A stretch of 64,000 bases of DNA from Micromonospora avicenniae (GTDB lineage Bacteria > Actinomycetota > Actinomycetes > Mycobacteriales > Micromonosporaceae), in the NCBI RefSeq assembly GCF_900156065.1, contig NZ_FTNF01000001.1, positions 372,001 to 436,000 of the forward strand. Reading direction: 5' to 3'. This document shows positions 8,598 to 17,254 of this stretch, piece after piece (the first letter of the stretch is position 1; each line of letters opens with the position of its first letter). The notes beneath the pieces were generated by a model that did no database searches, had not been told where the DNA came from, and worked only from the letters and a program-made list of their open reading frames with translations. The translations under genes were made by a program, and so were the position numbers.

Positions 8598-9562
8598 TCT
8601 GTGCTCCCAATTTGCTGGGTCCCCGGGCCGGTGTGTCCTTCGTGGCCGAGGATCGTGTCGGCGCCGAGGTCGAGGAGTTCGGCGGCGAGTGCCTTGCCGA
8701 TCTCCGCCGCATCGGCGGGCGTTCCGGTGCGGGACAGCCGGATCTCACGGGTGCCGTCCGGGCTGATCACCGCCCCGCGCAGATAGATCTCCTCGCCGGC
8801 GTCGCCCTCGGCGAGTTCGGCGTAGGCGGCGACGGGTGCGCTGCACCCGGCCTCGAGGGTCGCCAGCAACGCCCGTTCCGCGGTGACCGCGGCGCGGGAC
8901 GGTGCATGGTCGAGTACGGCGAGCAGCTCGATCAGGTCCGGGTCGTCGGCCCGGCACTCCACCGCCAACGCACCCTGGGCGGGCGCGGGCAGCATCAGCA
9001 TCGGGTCGAGCGTCTCGGTGATCTCGCCGGCCCGCCCGAGTCGGCTGAGACCGGCCCGGGCCAGCACGACCGCGTCGAGGTCGGCGTCCGAGCCGAGCAC
9101 CCGGCCCAGGCGCGTGTCGACGTTGCCTCGAATCGGGGTGACCTCCAGCTGCATCCCCAAGGCGTGCAGCTGGGCCATGCGACGCAGCGAGCCGGTGCCG
9201 ACCGTGGCCCCCGGTGGCAGCTCGGCGAGCGTACGGCCGTCCCGGGCGACCAGCGCGTCGCGCGGGTCCTCCCGGAGCGGCACCGCCGCGATGTGCAGCC
9301 CGGGGGCGGTCGCGGTGGGCAGGTCCTTGTAGGAGTGCACCGCGAGGTCGATGGTGCGCGCGGCCAGGGCGTCCCGCAGCGCGGAGACGAAGACGCCGAC
9401 GCCGAGCCGGCGCACCGGCGCCTTCGAGCGGTCGCCGGCGGTGACCACCTCGACCAGCTCGACCGGGCGGCCGGTGGCCGCGGTGAGTGCCTCGGCGACG
9501 TGGCCGGACTGGGCCATGGCCAGGGCGCTGCCCCGGGTGCCGAGGCGCAGGGGGGTGATCAT
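8594..9562 (-). CDS. hemC: Porphobilinogen deaminase (hydroxymethylbilane synthase)
   Basis: 322 residues, standard length. It polymerises four porphobilinogens into hydroxymethylbilane. The cofactor-attachment cysteine is in LEAGCSAPVAAYA. GTGSLRRMAQL and IRGNVDTRLGR are the conserved substrate-binding arginine motifs. It is cytoplasmic. Its start codon overlaps the hemA stop (ATGA), so translation is coupled within the rex-hemA-hemC-hemD-hemB operon. Confidence 0.96.
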   Translation of the reverse strand: MITPLRLGTRGSALAMAQSGHVAEALTAATGRPVELVEVVTAGDRSKAPVRRLGVGVFVSALRDALAARTIDLAVHSYKDLPTATAPGLHIAAVPLREDPRDALVARDGRTLAELPPGATVGTGSLRRMAQLHALGMQLEVTPIRGNVDTRLGRVLGSDADLDAVVLARAGLSRLGRAGEITETLDPMLMLPAPAQGALAVECRADDPDLIELLAVLDHAPSRAAVTAERALLATLEAGCSAPVAAYAELAEGDAGEEIYLRGAVISPDGTREIRLSRTGTPADAAEIGKALAAELLDLGADTILGHEGHTGPGTQQIGSTE

Positions 9563-10902
9563 CGTTCACCTCCGGTGGACGGGGCGGGGTCGGGCTCCAT
9601 GACGTCAGGGACGGTGTCGACCGGGGAGGTCTGCGGCACCTCGAGGTCGAACAGCTCGCGGAGCAGGGCCGCGTACTGGTCGCCTCCGGGCTCCGAGGCC
9701 AACTGCCGGACGCGGACGGTCGGCTGGTGCAGCAGCCGCTGCACCACCCGGTGCACCGTCCGGGCCACCTCGGCGCGCTGGTCGTCGGTGAAGTCCGGCC
9801 GCCGCTGGGCCAGCCGGCGCAGCTCCGCGCTGACCACGTCGTCGGCCCGCCCGCGCAGCGCGGCGACGGTGGGTGCGACGTCCGAGCCGCGGAGCCAGTT
9901 GAGGAAGCTGTCGACCTCGGTGGTGACGATCTGCTCCACGGCCAGCGCGTCACTGGCGGCGGGACCCTCGGCGAGCAGGGCTGCCATCCGCTCGATGTCG
10001 ATCACCTCGACCCCGGGCAGCTCGGCCACCCCGACCTCGACGTCACGCGGTACGGCGAGGTCGAGCAGGACCAGCGGCCCCCGCGCGGGGTCCCGGTCGG
10101 CCAGCGCCCGAGCCACCACCGACCGGGTGAGGACCGGTTCGATGGCCGCCGTGGCGGCCACTACGATGTCCACTGTGGAAAGCGCGGCGGTCAGCTCGGC
10201 CATCGGGACGGCCGTCGCTCCGTACGACTCGGCCAGCCGGACGGCACGGTCGGCCCCCCGGTTCGTGACGGTGAGCGGCCCCGCACCGAGCCGAGCGAGC
10301 GTCGCCATGCCCAGCGAGCCCATCGCACCGGCCCCGACCACCATGGCCGGGCGGCCGGCGAGGTCACCGTCGAGGTGAGCGGCGGCCAGCTCCAGCGCGG
10401 CGGTGACCACGCTCTGCCCGGCGCGGTCGATGCCGGTCTCGGCGTGCGCGCGCTTGCCGACCCGCAGCGCCTGCTGCATCAGCTCGTGCAGCAGGCGGCC
10501 GGCCGAGTCGGCGTCGGTGGCCCAGTGGTACGCGTCCCGGAGTTGACCGAGGATCTGCGCCTCGCCGACCACCATCGAGTCCAGCCCGGTGGCGACCCGG
10601 AAGACGTGGTTCACCGCCGCGGCGTCGTAGTGGACGTAGAGGTGGTTGGCGAGCGCCGTCGGCGAGCAGTCGGCCTGCTCGGCGAGGACGGCGCAGATGT
10701 CACCGAGACCACCATGGAAACCGGACACGGCGGCGTACACCTCCACCCGGTTGCAGGTGGAGACCAGCACCGCCTCGCTCACGTACGGCTGGGCGACCAG
10801 CCGGTCCAGGATGCGAACGAACTCGGCGGGCGGCGCCGCCAGCCGCTCCAGCGTGGCGACCGGGGCGGTGCGGTAGGACGCGCCTACGGCGAGGAGTTTC
10901 AC
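9559..10902 (-). CDS. hemA: Glutamyl-tRNA reductase
   Basis: 447 residues from the GTG at 10902, which overlaps the rex stop by 4 nt. It reduces glutamyl-tRNA(Glu) to glutamate-1-semialdehyde with NADPH, the first committed step of C5 tetrapyrrole synthesis. The catalytic Cys lies in VSTCNRVEVYAA, preceded by the conserved SYRTAPVATLERL. A Rossmann motif VVGAGAMGSLG marks the NADPH domain, and a C-terminal dimerisation helix follows. The longer open frame upstream is rex shadow. Expression should follow NADH/NAD+ through Rex. Confidence 0.95.
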   Translation of the reverse strand: MKLLAVGASYRTAPVATLERLAAPPAEFVRILDRLVAQPYVSEAVLVSTCNRVEVYAAVSGFHGGLGDICAVLAEQADCSPTALANHLYVHYDAAAVNHVFRVATGLDSMVVGEAQILGQLRDAYHWATDADSAGRLLHELMQQALRVGKRAHAETGIDRAGQSVVTAALELAAAHLDGDLAGRPAMVVGAGAMGSLGMATLARLGAGPLTVTNRGADRAVRLAESYGATAVPMAELTAALSTVDIVVAATAAIEPVLTRSVVARALADRDPARGPLVLLDLAVPRDVEVGVAELPGVEVIDIERMAALLAEGPAASDALAVEQIVTTEVDSFLNWLRGSDVAPTVAALRGRADDVVSAELRRLAQRRPDFTDDQRAEVARTVHRVVQRLLHQPTVRVRQLASEPGGDQYAALLRELFDLEVPQTSPVDTVPDVMEPDPAPSTGGER

Positions 10903-11669
10903 GTACCTATCGCCTCCTGGGAGTCGCTGGCCGCGAGCCCACCCGGCAGTGCGGTGAGGGCGGACCCGCCGGCGGCGGGCAGCGCGGTCAGCGACGCCTT
11001 GCGGTGCTCGTGGAACGACAGAATCTGCAGCTCGATGGCGAGGTCGACCTTGCGTACGTCCACGCCCTCCGGGACCGAGAGTACGCACGGTGCGAAGTTG
11101 AGGATGCTCGTCACGCCGACCGCGACCAGTTGATCGGCCACCGGCTGAGCGGCGGCGGCCGGCGTGGCTATCACGCCTATCGCTATCGACTCCTCCGCGG
11201 CAACCCGGGACAACTCGTCGACATGCTGTACGACCAGGCCATTTATCTCCTCGCCCACCCGGGCCGGGTCGGCGTCGAAGAGCGCGGCGATCCGGAAGCC
11301 CCGGCTGGCGAACCCGTCGTAGCCGGCCAGGGCGTGACCGAGATTACCCACACCGACCAGGGCGACCGCCCGGCGTTGGGTGAGCCCGAGCACGGACTCG
11401 ATCTGCCCGATCAGCAGCGCCACGTCGTAGCCGACCCCGCGGGTGCCGTACGAGCCGAGGTGGGAGAGGTCCTTGCGGAGCTTGGCGGAGTTGACCCCGG
11501 CGGCGGCGGCCAGCCCCTCGCTGGAGACGGTCTCGTCGCCGCTGTCGGCGAGGTTGTGCAGGGCGCGGAGATACTCCGGGAGCCGCGCGACGGTCGCCTC
11601 GGGCAGGTCCGGGAGCGCCGGTACGGCACCGGCGCTACCGGGCGCGCCAGGGTGACGGTGCTGACTCAT
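10899..11669 (-). CDS. rex: Redox-sensing transcriptional repressor Rex
   Basis: 256 residues from the ATG at 11669. An N-terminal winged helix (LPEYLRALHNLADSG, LRKDLSHLGSYGTRGVGYDV) is followed by a Rossmann domain with GVGNLGHALAGY that reads NADH/NAD+. A poorly conserved Ala/Gly-rich tail follows. High NADH releases Rex from its operators. It heads the hem operon, and the Rex site at 11789-11806 sits in its own promoter, so it is autoregulated. The rex-hemACD order matches Streptomyces. Confidence 0.96.
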   Translation of the reverse strand: MSQHRHPGAPGSAGAVPALPDLPEATVARLPEYLRALHNLADSGDETVSSEGLAAAAGVNSAKLRKDLSHLGSYGTRGVGYDVALLIGQIESVLGLTQRRAVALVGVGNLGHALAGYDGFASRGFRIAALFDADPARVGEEINGLVVQHVDELSRVAAEESIAIGVIATPAAAAQPVADQLVAVGVTSILNFAPCVLSVPEGVDVRKVDLAIELQILSFHEHRKASLTALPAAGGSALTALPGGLAASDSQEAIGT

Positions 11670-11777
11670 GAGACTCCGTGCGGTGCGATCCTCGGCCAAC
11701 TCCGGCGGTCGGCCGCTTCGGGACTCCCGCTGGCGACCGAGGGTGCCGGCTGTGCTAGCAGGGCGCGTCGAAATTAC

Positions 11778-11806
11778 AGAGTAGGCGCTTGTGAAGAGGT
11801 GCACAA
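11778..11806 (-). promoter_or_regulatory. rex-hem operon promoter with overlapping Rex operator
   Basis: TTGTGAAGAGGTGCACAA (11789-11806) matches the Rex consensus TTGTGAA-N4-TTCACAA at all but one base. On the minus strand the same DNA supplies a -35 TTGTGC (11801-11806), a 17-nt spacer and a -10 TACTCT (11778-11783). The operator therefore covers the -35 and most of the spacer, as expected for repression. Confidence 0.88.
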
Positions 11807-12021
11807 ATCGCGATCTTGTCAGCTCGCGATGCGGCTCCACCTGGCCCTCCATTCCGCAAGATCGATCCGGCGCAGCTGCCGGAACCGCCCGGCGATTATT
11901 GCTCAATCCCGACTTCTCTGACCAATCCCGCGCCGTTGCCGCCCACCATTCGCCCGTTGAATCCGCTCGATCCAACACTTTCCGGCCGAAACGGCGACCG
12001 CCACTGATCGAAAAGCCGGAG

Positions 12022-12037
12022 GTAGGGCAAGCCCTAC
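12022..12037. promoter_or_regulatory. Candidate operator palindrome of the downstream two-component system
   Basis: Perfect dyad GTAGGGC-AA-GCCCTAC, 46 bp upstream of the -10 TAGCCT (12084-12089), which itself ends 6 nt before the kinase ATG at 12096. The position suits an activator, most simply the response regulator encoded at 13402. The rest of 11807-12021 shows no gene. Confidence 0.5.
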
Positions 12038-12095
12038 GGCGCAGAGGGCGGGTTACGGGATGGGCCGGGGACGGCGCGCTGCCTAGCCTTTTGAC

Positions 12096-13394
12096 ATGAC
12101 CACCGTCACCGTCGCCGCCAACCAGTCGAAACTGGCGCCGACCGTCACCCGTCAACTCCTGCTCGACTCCGGCTACGTGCTGCTCGGCCTGCCGCTGGCG
12201 CTGGCCAGCTTCGTCGTACTCCTGGCCGGCACGGCGCTCGGCATCGGCCTGATGGTGACGGTGATCGGCCTGCCCGTCCTCGCGGGGACCCTGTACGCCG
12301 CCCGGGGCCTGGCCGACATCGAACGGCTACGGCTGCCGTCCGTACTGCACCAGCCCCGGGTACGTCCCCACTACCGGGCGGCGGAGCCGGGCGCGAGCGC
12401 CTGGCGGCGGATCTTCGTACCGATCGCCGACGCCCAGTCCTGGCTCGATCTGGCGCACGGCATCTTCAAGTTGATCGTCACGGTGAGCACCTTCGTGGTG
12501 ACAGTGGTGTGGTGGGCGGGAGCCGTCGGCGGCACGCTCTACTGGGTGTACGACTGGGCGCTGCCACGCAGTCCCGACGAAACCGACCTGGCCGAACTGC
12601 TCGGCCTGGGAAGCTCCACGCTCAGCCGCGTCGGCCTCTACACCGCCGTCGGCGTCTTCTTCCTGATCACCCTGCCGATCGTGGTCCGCGGCTGCGCCCT
12701 GTTACAGGCCAGCTTCTCCCGGGCGATGCTCACCGGGGTGGCGGAGATGCGCGACCGGATCATCGTGCTCGAGGAGCAGAAGCGGGCCGCCGCCTCCGCC
12801 GAGGCGACCGCCCTGCGTCGGCTGGAACGGGACATCCACGACGGCCCCCAGCAGCGGCTGGTCCGGTTGGCGATGGATCTCAGCCGGGCCCGGCAGCAAC
12901 TCGCCTCCGACCCGGAGGCGGCCGGGCGGACCCTGGACGAGGCCGTCGCGCAGACCCGCGACACGCTGGCCGAACTGCGGGCTCTCTCCCGGGGCATCGC
13001 GCCGCCGATCCTGGTCGACCGCGGCCTGCCCAGCGCTTTGGCGGCGCTCGCCGGGCGCGGGCTGATCCCGATCGAGCTGCGGGTCGACCCGGAACTCGGC
13101 ACCCCGACCGGCCGGCTCGACCCGGCCCTGGAGAACACCGCGTACTTCGTGGTGGCCGAGTCGCTCACCAACGTCGCCAAGCACAGCCGGGCGACCGAGT
13201 GCCAGGTGAGCGTGCAGCGGTCGGGCCGGCGGCTCACGGTGAGCGTGGGCGACGACGGCCAGGGCGGAGCGCACGTGGCGAAGGGCCACGGGCTGGCCGG
13301 CATCGCCGACCGGGTCCGGGCCGCGGGCGGCGAACTGGTGGTGGTCAGCCCGCCCGGCGGACCCACCGAGGTCCGCGCCGACCTACCGCTGTGA
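12096..13394 (+). CDS. NarL-type sensor histidine kinase
   Basis: 432 residues. The N-terminal membrane sensor has about four hydrophobic helices (YVLLGLPLALASFVVLL, LMVTVIGLPVLAGTLY and two more near 120-205). A HisKA_3 dimerisation domain follows with phospho-acceptor His248 in RDIHDGPQQRL, then an HATPase domain (NVAKHSRA, VGDDGQGGAH). It phosphorylates the response regulator encoded 7 nt downstream. The signal is unknown; membrane or cell-wall stress is a guess. TAGCCT ends 6 nt before the ATG and there is no Shine-Dalgarno sequence, so the mRNA is probably leaderless. Confidence 0.9.
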   Translation: MTTVTVAANQSKLAPTVTRQLLLDSGYVLLGLPLALASFVVLLAGTALGIGLMVTVIGLPVLAGTLYAARGLADIERLRLPSVLHQPRVRPHYRAAEPGASAWRRIFVPIADAQSWLDLAHGIFKLIVTVSTFVVTVVWWAGAVGGTLYWVYDWALPRSPDETDLAELLGLGSSTLSRVGLYTAVGVFFLITLPIVVRGCALLQASFSRAMLTGVAEMRDRIIVLEEQKRAAASAEATALRRLERDIHDGPQQRLVRLAMDLSRARQQLASDPEAAGRTLDEAVAQTRDTLAELRALSRGIAPPILVDRGLPSALAALAGRGLIPIELRVDPELGTPTGRLDPALENTAYFVVAESLTNVAKHSRATECQVSVQRSGRRLTVSVGDDGQGGAHVAKGHGLAGIADRVRAAGGELVVVSPPGGPTEVRADLPL

Positions 13395-13401
13395 GGCCGA
13401 C

Positions 13402-14076
13402 GTGATAGACAACAGCACCATGCGCGTGGTGATCGCCGACGATGCCGTCCTGCTCCGCGAGGGACTGGTGCGGCTGCTGACCGAGACCGGGCACGAGGTG
13501 GTGGCCGTCGTGGGTGACGGAGACGCCCTGGTCGAGGCGGTGGTGAAGCACCGGCCGGACGTGTCGATCGTCGACGTGCGGATGCCGCCCACGCACACCG
13601 ACGAGGGGCTGCGGGCGGCGGTGCAGGCCCGCCAGCTGGTGCCGCGCAGCCCGGTCCTGGTCCTCTCCCAGTACGTGGAGGTGTCGTACGCCGACGACCT
13701 GCTGGCCACCACCGGCGGCGCCGGCGGCGGCGGGATCGGCTACCTGCTCAAGGATCGGGTGGCCGCGATCGACGAGTTCCTCGACGGGCTGCGGCGGGTG
13801 GCGGCCGGCGGTACGGTGCTCGACCCGGAGGTCGTCGGCCAGCTGTTCGCCCGGCGCCGCCGCGACGACCCGCTACGCGAGTTGACCCCGCGCGAGCGGG
13901 AGGTGCTCGGGTTGATGGCCGAGGGAAGGTCCAACACGGCGATCGCGCGCACCCTCGTGGTGAGCGACGGAGCGGTGGAGAAGCACGTACGCAACATCTT
14001 CACCAAGCTCAACCTGCCGCCCGACACCGAGCAGCACCGCCGCGTCCTGGCCGTCCTGGCCTACCTGCGCAACTAG
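13402..14076 (+). CDS. NarL/LuxR-family response regulator
   Basis: 224 residues from GTG 13402; ATG 13420 is the alternative and would open MRVVIADDAVLLREGL. The receiver domain has the DD pair, phospho-acceptor Asp58 (VSIVDVRMPP) and the YLLKD lysine. A LuxR HTH follows (LTPREREVLGLMAEGRSN, then VEKHVRNIFTKLNL). It is paired with the kinase immediately upstream. The GTAGGGC palindrome at 12022 is a candidate binding site. Confidence 0.9.
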   Translation: MIDNSTMRVVIADDAVLLREGLVRLLTETGHEVVAVVGDGDALVEAVVKHRPDVSIVDVRMPPTHTDEGLRAAVQARQLVPRSPVLVLSQYVEVSYADDLLATTGGAGGGGIGYLLKDRVAAIDEFLDGLRRVAAGGTVLDPEVVGQLFARRRRDDPLRELTPREREVLGLMAEGRSNTAIARTLVVSDGAVEKHVRNIFTKLNLPPDTEQHRRVLAVLAYLRN

Positions 14077-14087
14077 GGCGGCGTGTG

Positions 14088-14738
14088 TCAGGGCAGGGTC
14101 CCGGCCAGCTTCGCCGCCTCGGTCAGGGTGTCGGCGACCGGATGGCCGGAGGCGCGCAGCCGGGCCGGGTCGGTGAAGCCGCCGGTGTACAGCACCACGC
14201 CGGCGCCCACGGCGACGGCGGCGTCCGCGTCGTCGATCGAGTCGCCGACCAGCACCACCGAACTCCCCTGAAGGCCCAGCTCGGCGAGGTGCTTCTGGAG
14301 CGACTCGGCCTTGCGGTCGCCGCCGAGCCCGCCGCGGAACCCGTCCACCCGCAGGAAGTTCCCGGTCAGCCCGAAGCCGTGCACCGCCGGCACCAGCTCG
14401 TCGTGGAACCACATGGAGAGCAGCGACTGGCTGCCGGGCCACGTCCGCATCGCGGTCCGGGCGTCGGCGGCCAGCTCGCAGGTGGTCAGCCCGCTGCGGT
14501 ACGCGTCGTGGAAGATCCGGTCCAGCCGCCCGAACGCCTCGTCGTCGACCGCCTGGCCGAGCACGTCGGCGTAGTACTCGGCGACCGGCCGGCGGAACCG
14601 CACCCGGTGCTCGTCCGCCGTCACGCTCGGGCCGCCGACGCTGGCGAACGCGGCGTTGGTGGCGGCGACCACCAGGCTGAGGTCGTTGAGCAGGGTGCCG
14701 TTCCAGTCCCAGACCAGATGGGGGCGTGCAGGGGTCAT
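14088..14738 (-). CDS. HAD-superfamily hydrolase (phosphoglycolate phosphatase-like)
   Basis: 216 residues. Motif I is VWDWNGTLLND with the nucleophilic Asp; the acidic motif IV is VGDSIDDADAAVAVGAG. A helical cap lies between, as in Gph/PGP-type phosphatases. The substrate cannot be told from sequence. TAGCCT ends 8 nt before the ATG, so the gene likely has its own near-leaderless promoter. It converges on the response-regulator gene with an 11-nt gap. Confidence 0.85.
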   Translation of the reverse strand: MTPARPHLVWDWNGTLLNDLSLVVAATNAAFASVGGPSVTADEHRVRFRRPVAEYYADVLGQAVDDEAFGRLDRIFHDAYRSGLTTCELAADARTAMRTWPGSQSLLSMWFHDELVPAVHGFGLTGNFLRVDGFRGGLGGDRKAESLQKHLAELGLQGSSVVLVGDSIDDADAAVAVGAGVVLYTGGFTDPARLRASGHPVADTLTEAAKLAGTLP

Positions 14739-14763
14739 GCCGCGGAAGGCTACCCGGCGCCGC

Positions 14764-15018
14764 TCACAGCTGGGGGGTGGTGAGGTCCCGCAGCAGCCGA
14801 TCCTCCTCCACCCGCCAGTAGCCGTGCTCCTTGCCGTCGAGCAGCACCACCGGCAGCCGGTCGCCGTAGTCGCGTTCCAGCTCCAGGTCTTCGGTGACGT
14901 CCCACTCGATCCACCGGTCGCCGGTGACCGCGACCACCCGTCCCAACGCGGCGCGCGCCTCCTCGCAGAGGTGGCAGTCGGGTCGGGTGATCAGGGTGAG
15001 CCTGGCGTCAGTGGCCAT
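14764..15018 (-). CDS. Glutaredoxin-like thiol protein
   Basis: 84 residues with a thioredoxin-fold opening RLTLITRPDCHLCEEA; C15 and C18 form a CxxC redox motif. Length and sequence fit the small glutaredoxin-like (DUF836) family found beside hemA in many actinobacteria (M. tuberculosis Rv0508, from memory). Role unknown; probably dithiol exchange. The ATG sits 7 nt after GGAGG and overlaps the 3' end of the AMP-ligase gene by 11 nt. Confidence 0.85.
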   Translation of the reverse strand: MATDARLTLITRPDCHLCEEARAALGRVVAVTGDRWIEWDVTEDLELERDYGDRLPVVLLDGKEHGYWRVEEDRLLRDLTTPQL

Positions 15019-16675
15019 CGGGCACCTCCGTACGCGGGTCGGCCGGAACCGACGGGTCGTCGACCGGCACCGCCGGGGACGGCACCGAGGCGGCCGCGGC
15101 GGTCGCCGACCGAAGCTGGGTCTTACGGACCTTACCGATCACCGAGTGCGGCAGGGCGTCGACGAACTCGACGCCGGTCGGGCACTTGAACCGGGCCAGG
15201 TTCCGTGCGCAGTGGCCGAGCAGATCCTCCACCGTCACCGGGACTCCGGGTGCCCGGACCACGTACGCCCGGACAGTCTCGCCGGTCCGCGGGTGCGGCA
15301 CACCCAGTACCGCCGACTCGGCCACCCCCGGGTGCCCGTCGAGCACCGACTCCACCTCGCACGGGTAGACGTTGAAGCCGTTGACCAGGATCAGCTCGCC
15401 GAGCCGGTCGACCAGGAAGAGGTCACCGTCCTCGTCGGCGTACGCGACGTCACCGGTGCACCACCAGCCGGCCGCATCCGGGCCATCCCGCCCGTCCGGC
15501 CAGTAACCGGCGAACACGTTCGCGCCCCGCACCACGATCTGGCCGGGGTCGGTGCCCGGCGCGGCGTCGGAGAGGTCCGGCCCGTCGGGGTCGTCGTCCG
15601 GCGTGGGCACCCCGTCGTACCAGAGTTCGGTGCCGTCGGCCCCCACCAGGCGCAGCTCGACACCGGGCAGCGGCCGGCCGATCGAGCCGGACTTGGGGCC
15701 GCGTCCGACCAGGGTGGAGGTGAGCACCGGGGCGGTCTCGGTGAGGCCGTACCCGATGTGCACCGGGCATCCGGCGGCGGAGGTGAAGCGGGCGGCCACG
15801 GCCGGCTCCAGCGGTGCCGCGCCGCAGACCACGAGCCGCACCGACGCCATCGCCGCGGCCAGCGCGTCGGCGTCCGCCCTGGACCAGGCCAGCACCATCG
15901 ACGGTACGCCGACCAGCACGGTGACCCGGTGCCGGGTGATCTCGGCGAGCGCCGTGTCCGGGCCGAGATCGTCCACCAGCACACCTGTCGCGCCGTGGTG
16001 GATCACCGCGCCGAGCCCGGAGTTGAGCCCGTAGGCGTGGAACAGCGGCAGCGCCAGCAGCACTGTGTCCTCCGGCCCGACCACCGGTGGCTCGATGCGG
16101 CTCACCTGCTCCAGGTTGGCCAGCAGCGCGCCGTGCGACAGCATCGCCCCCTTGGGCCGACCCTCGGTGCCGGAGGTGTAGAGCAGCACCGCGAGATCGT
16201 CGCCGCCGCGCACGGGAAGGGCGGCGGCGTCGTCGGCGCTGCTCGCCGGCGGACTGGCGTGCACCGCGGTGAGTCCCGGCAGTTCCCCGGCGTACGGGGC
16301 GACGAGGCCGCGGACCCGTTCGGTGGCGATGAGCACCGCCGCGCCGGAGTCCGCTAGCACGTGCCGCAGTTCCGGTCCGGTGAGGCCGGCGTTGACCGGC
16401 ACGGCGACGAGCCCGGCGCGCAGGATGCCGAGGTAGCTGACCACGAAGTCCGGTGTGTTGGGCAGGGCGACGGCGACTCGGGGCGGCTGCCCGGCCGGGT
16501 CCGGTGCGACGGCGGCGACGAGCGCGTGGGCCACCGCGGTGACCGAGGCGTCCAGTTCGGACCAGCTGATCGTCCGGTCCCGCCAGCGCAACGCGGGTCG
16601 GTCACCGTGGGCGACGGCCGCCCGGCGTACCCGGTCGGCGAGGTTCGGGACGGCTCTGTTCACTGCGTCCTGCAC
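15008..16675 (-). CDS. AMP-dependent acyl-CoA synthetase/ligase
   Basis: About 555 residues from the GTG at 16675 (GTG 16693 and 16660 are alternatives). ANL-superfamily motifs are present: A3 LLYTSGTEGRPKGAML, A5 GYGLTETAP, A7 TGDVAYADEDGDLFLVDR, and the A10 region VIGKVRKTQL with the catalytic Lys. It should activate a carboxylic acid to acyl-AMP and then acyl-CoA; chain length is not deducible. Divergent from bldN. The 16676-17098 stretch between them shows no gene, only a possible -10 TATCAT at 17032. Confidence 0.88.
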   Translation of the reverse strand: MQDAVNRAVPNLADRVRRAAVAHGDRPALRWRDRTISWSELDASVTAVAHALVAAVAPDPAGQPPRVAVALPNTPDFVVSYLGILRAGLVAVPVNAGLTGPELRHVLADSGAAVLIATERVRGLVAPYAGELPGLTAVHASPPASSADDAAALPVRGGDDLAVLLYTSGTEGRPKGAMLSHGALLANLEQVSRIEPPVVGPEDTVLLALPLFHAYGLNSGLGAVIHHGATGVLVDDLGPDTALAEITRHRVTVLVGVPSMVLAWSRADADALAAAMASVRLVVCGAAPLEPAVAARFTSAAGCPVHIGYGLTETAPVLTSTLVGRGPKSGSIGRPLPGVELRLVGADGTELWYDGVPTPDDDPDGPDLSDAAPGTDPGQIVVRGANVFAGYWPDGRDGPDAAGWWCTGDVAYADEDGDLFLVDRLGELILVNGFNVYPCEVESVLDGHPGVAESAVLGVPHPRTGETVRAYVVRAPGVPVTVEDLLGHCARNLARFKCPTGVEFVDALPHSVIGKVRKTQLRSATAAAASVPSPAVPVDDPSVPADPRTEVPDGH

Positions 16676-17098
16676 GGTGGCTGAGTCTCGCACAGCGGCC
16701 GGTCGGCGGCCATGGCCCGGATGTGCACCGCCGCCATGACGGTCCCGTGGACGGGACTGGAGGCTGTGCCATCGGTGGCCCAATCGCGTCCCGTCGATGG
16801 GACGCCGGACCGCGCCGTGGCCGTCCCGTCGCCGGCGCGCCGGCCAACCCGACCGACACGCCCGAGCGGCGTCCTATATGACCACGCTGATCAGGGGTTC
16901 CACTCCAGACCACCGGAACCACCCAAAGTCAACCGCACACGACGGACAACCGGTCCGCCATGGGTGCGACACGGCGGTAAATACTTCGGCCCTGTGTAAC
17001 GGACTTGCCACGCGCGGGTGACGTTGGCCCCTATCATCACTCGGGTCGGCTCACCCCATTTGCCGTGAGTCGACACCCCTCAGCCCGAGGAGGCCCCT

Positions 17099-17254
17099 GT
17101 GCCCGTCAGTGCATTGGACCAGCACCTCAAGGGGAACTGCCGCCCGCCGGCACACCCCGGAACCGCCATGTCCGCCCCCGGCGTGCCCGCCGGGCGCGGC
17201 CGAGCGGTACGACCGGCACGGCCGATGGCCGGCTGGACGGGAGGCGCGCGATGA
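17099..17254 (+). CDS. Leader ORF translationally coupled to bldN
   Basis: 51 codons. The GTG is preceded by a strong GAGGAGG about 6 nt upstream, better than the AGG-type site before bldN itself. Its TGA overlaps the bldN ATG as ATGA. The peptide (opens VPVSALDQHLKGN, Pro/Arg/Gly-rich) resembles nothing I know. The arrangement suggests ribosomes arriving through this ORF set bldN translation. It could be chance in GC-rich DNA, but strong SD plus exact overlap argue otherwise. Confidence 0.45.
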   Translation: MPVSALDQHLKGNCRPPAHPGTAMSAPGVPAGRGRAVRPARPMAGWTGGAR

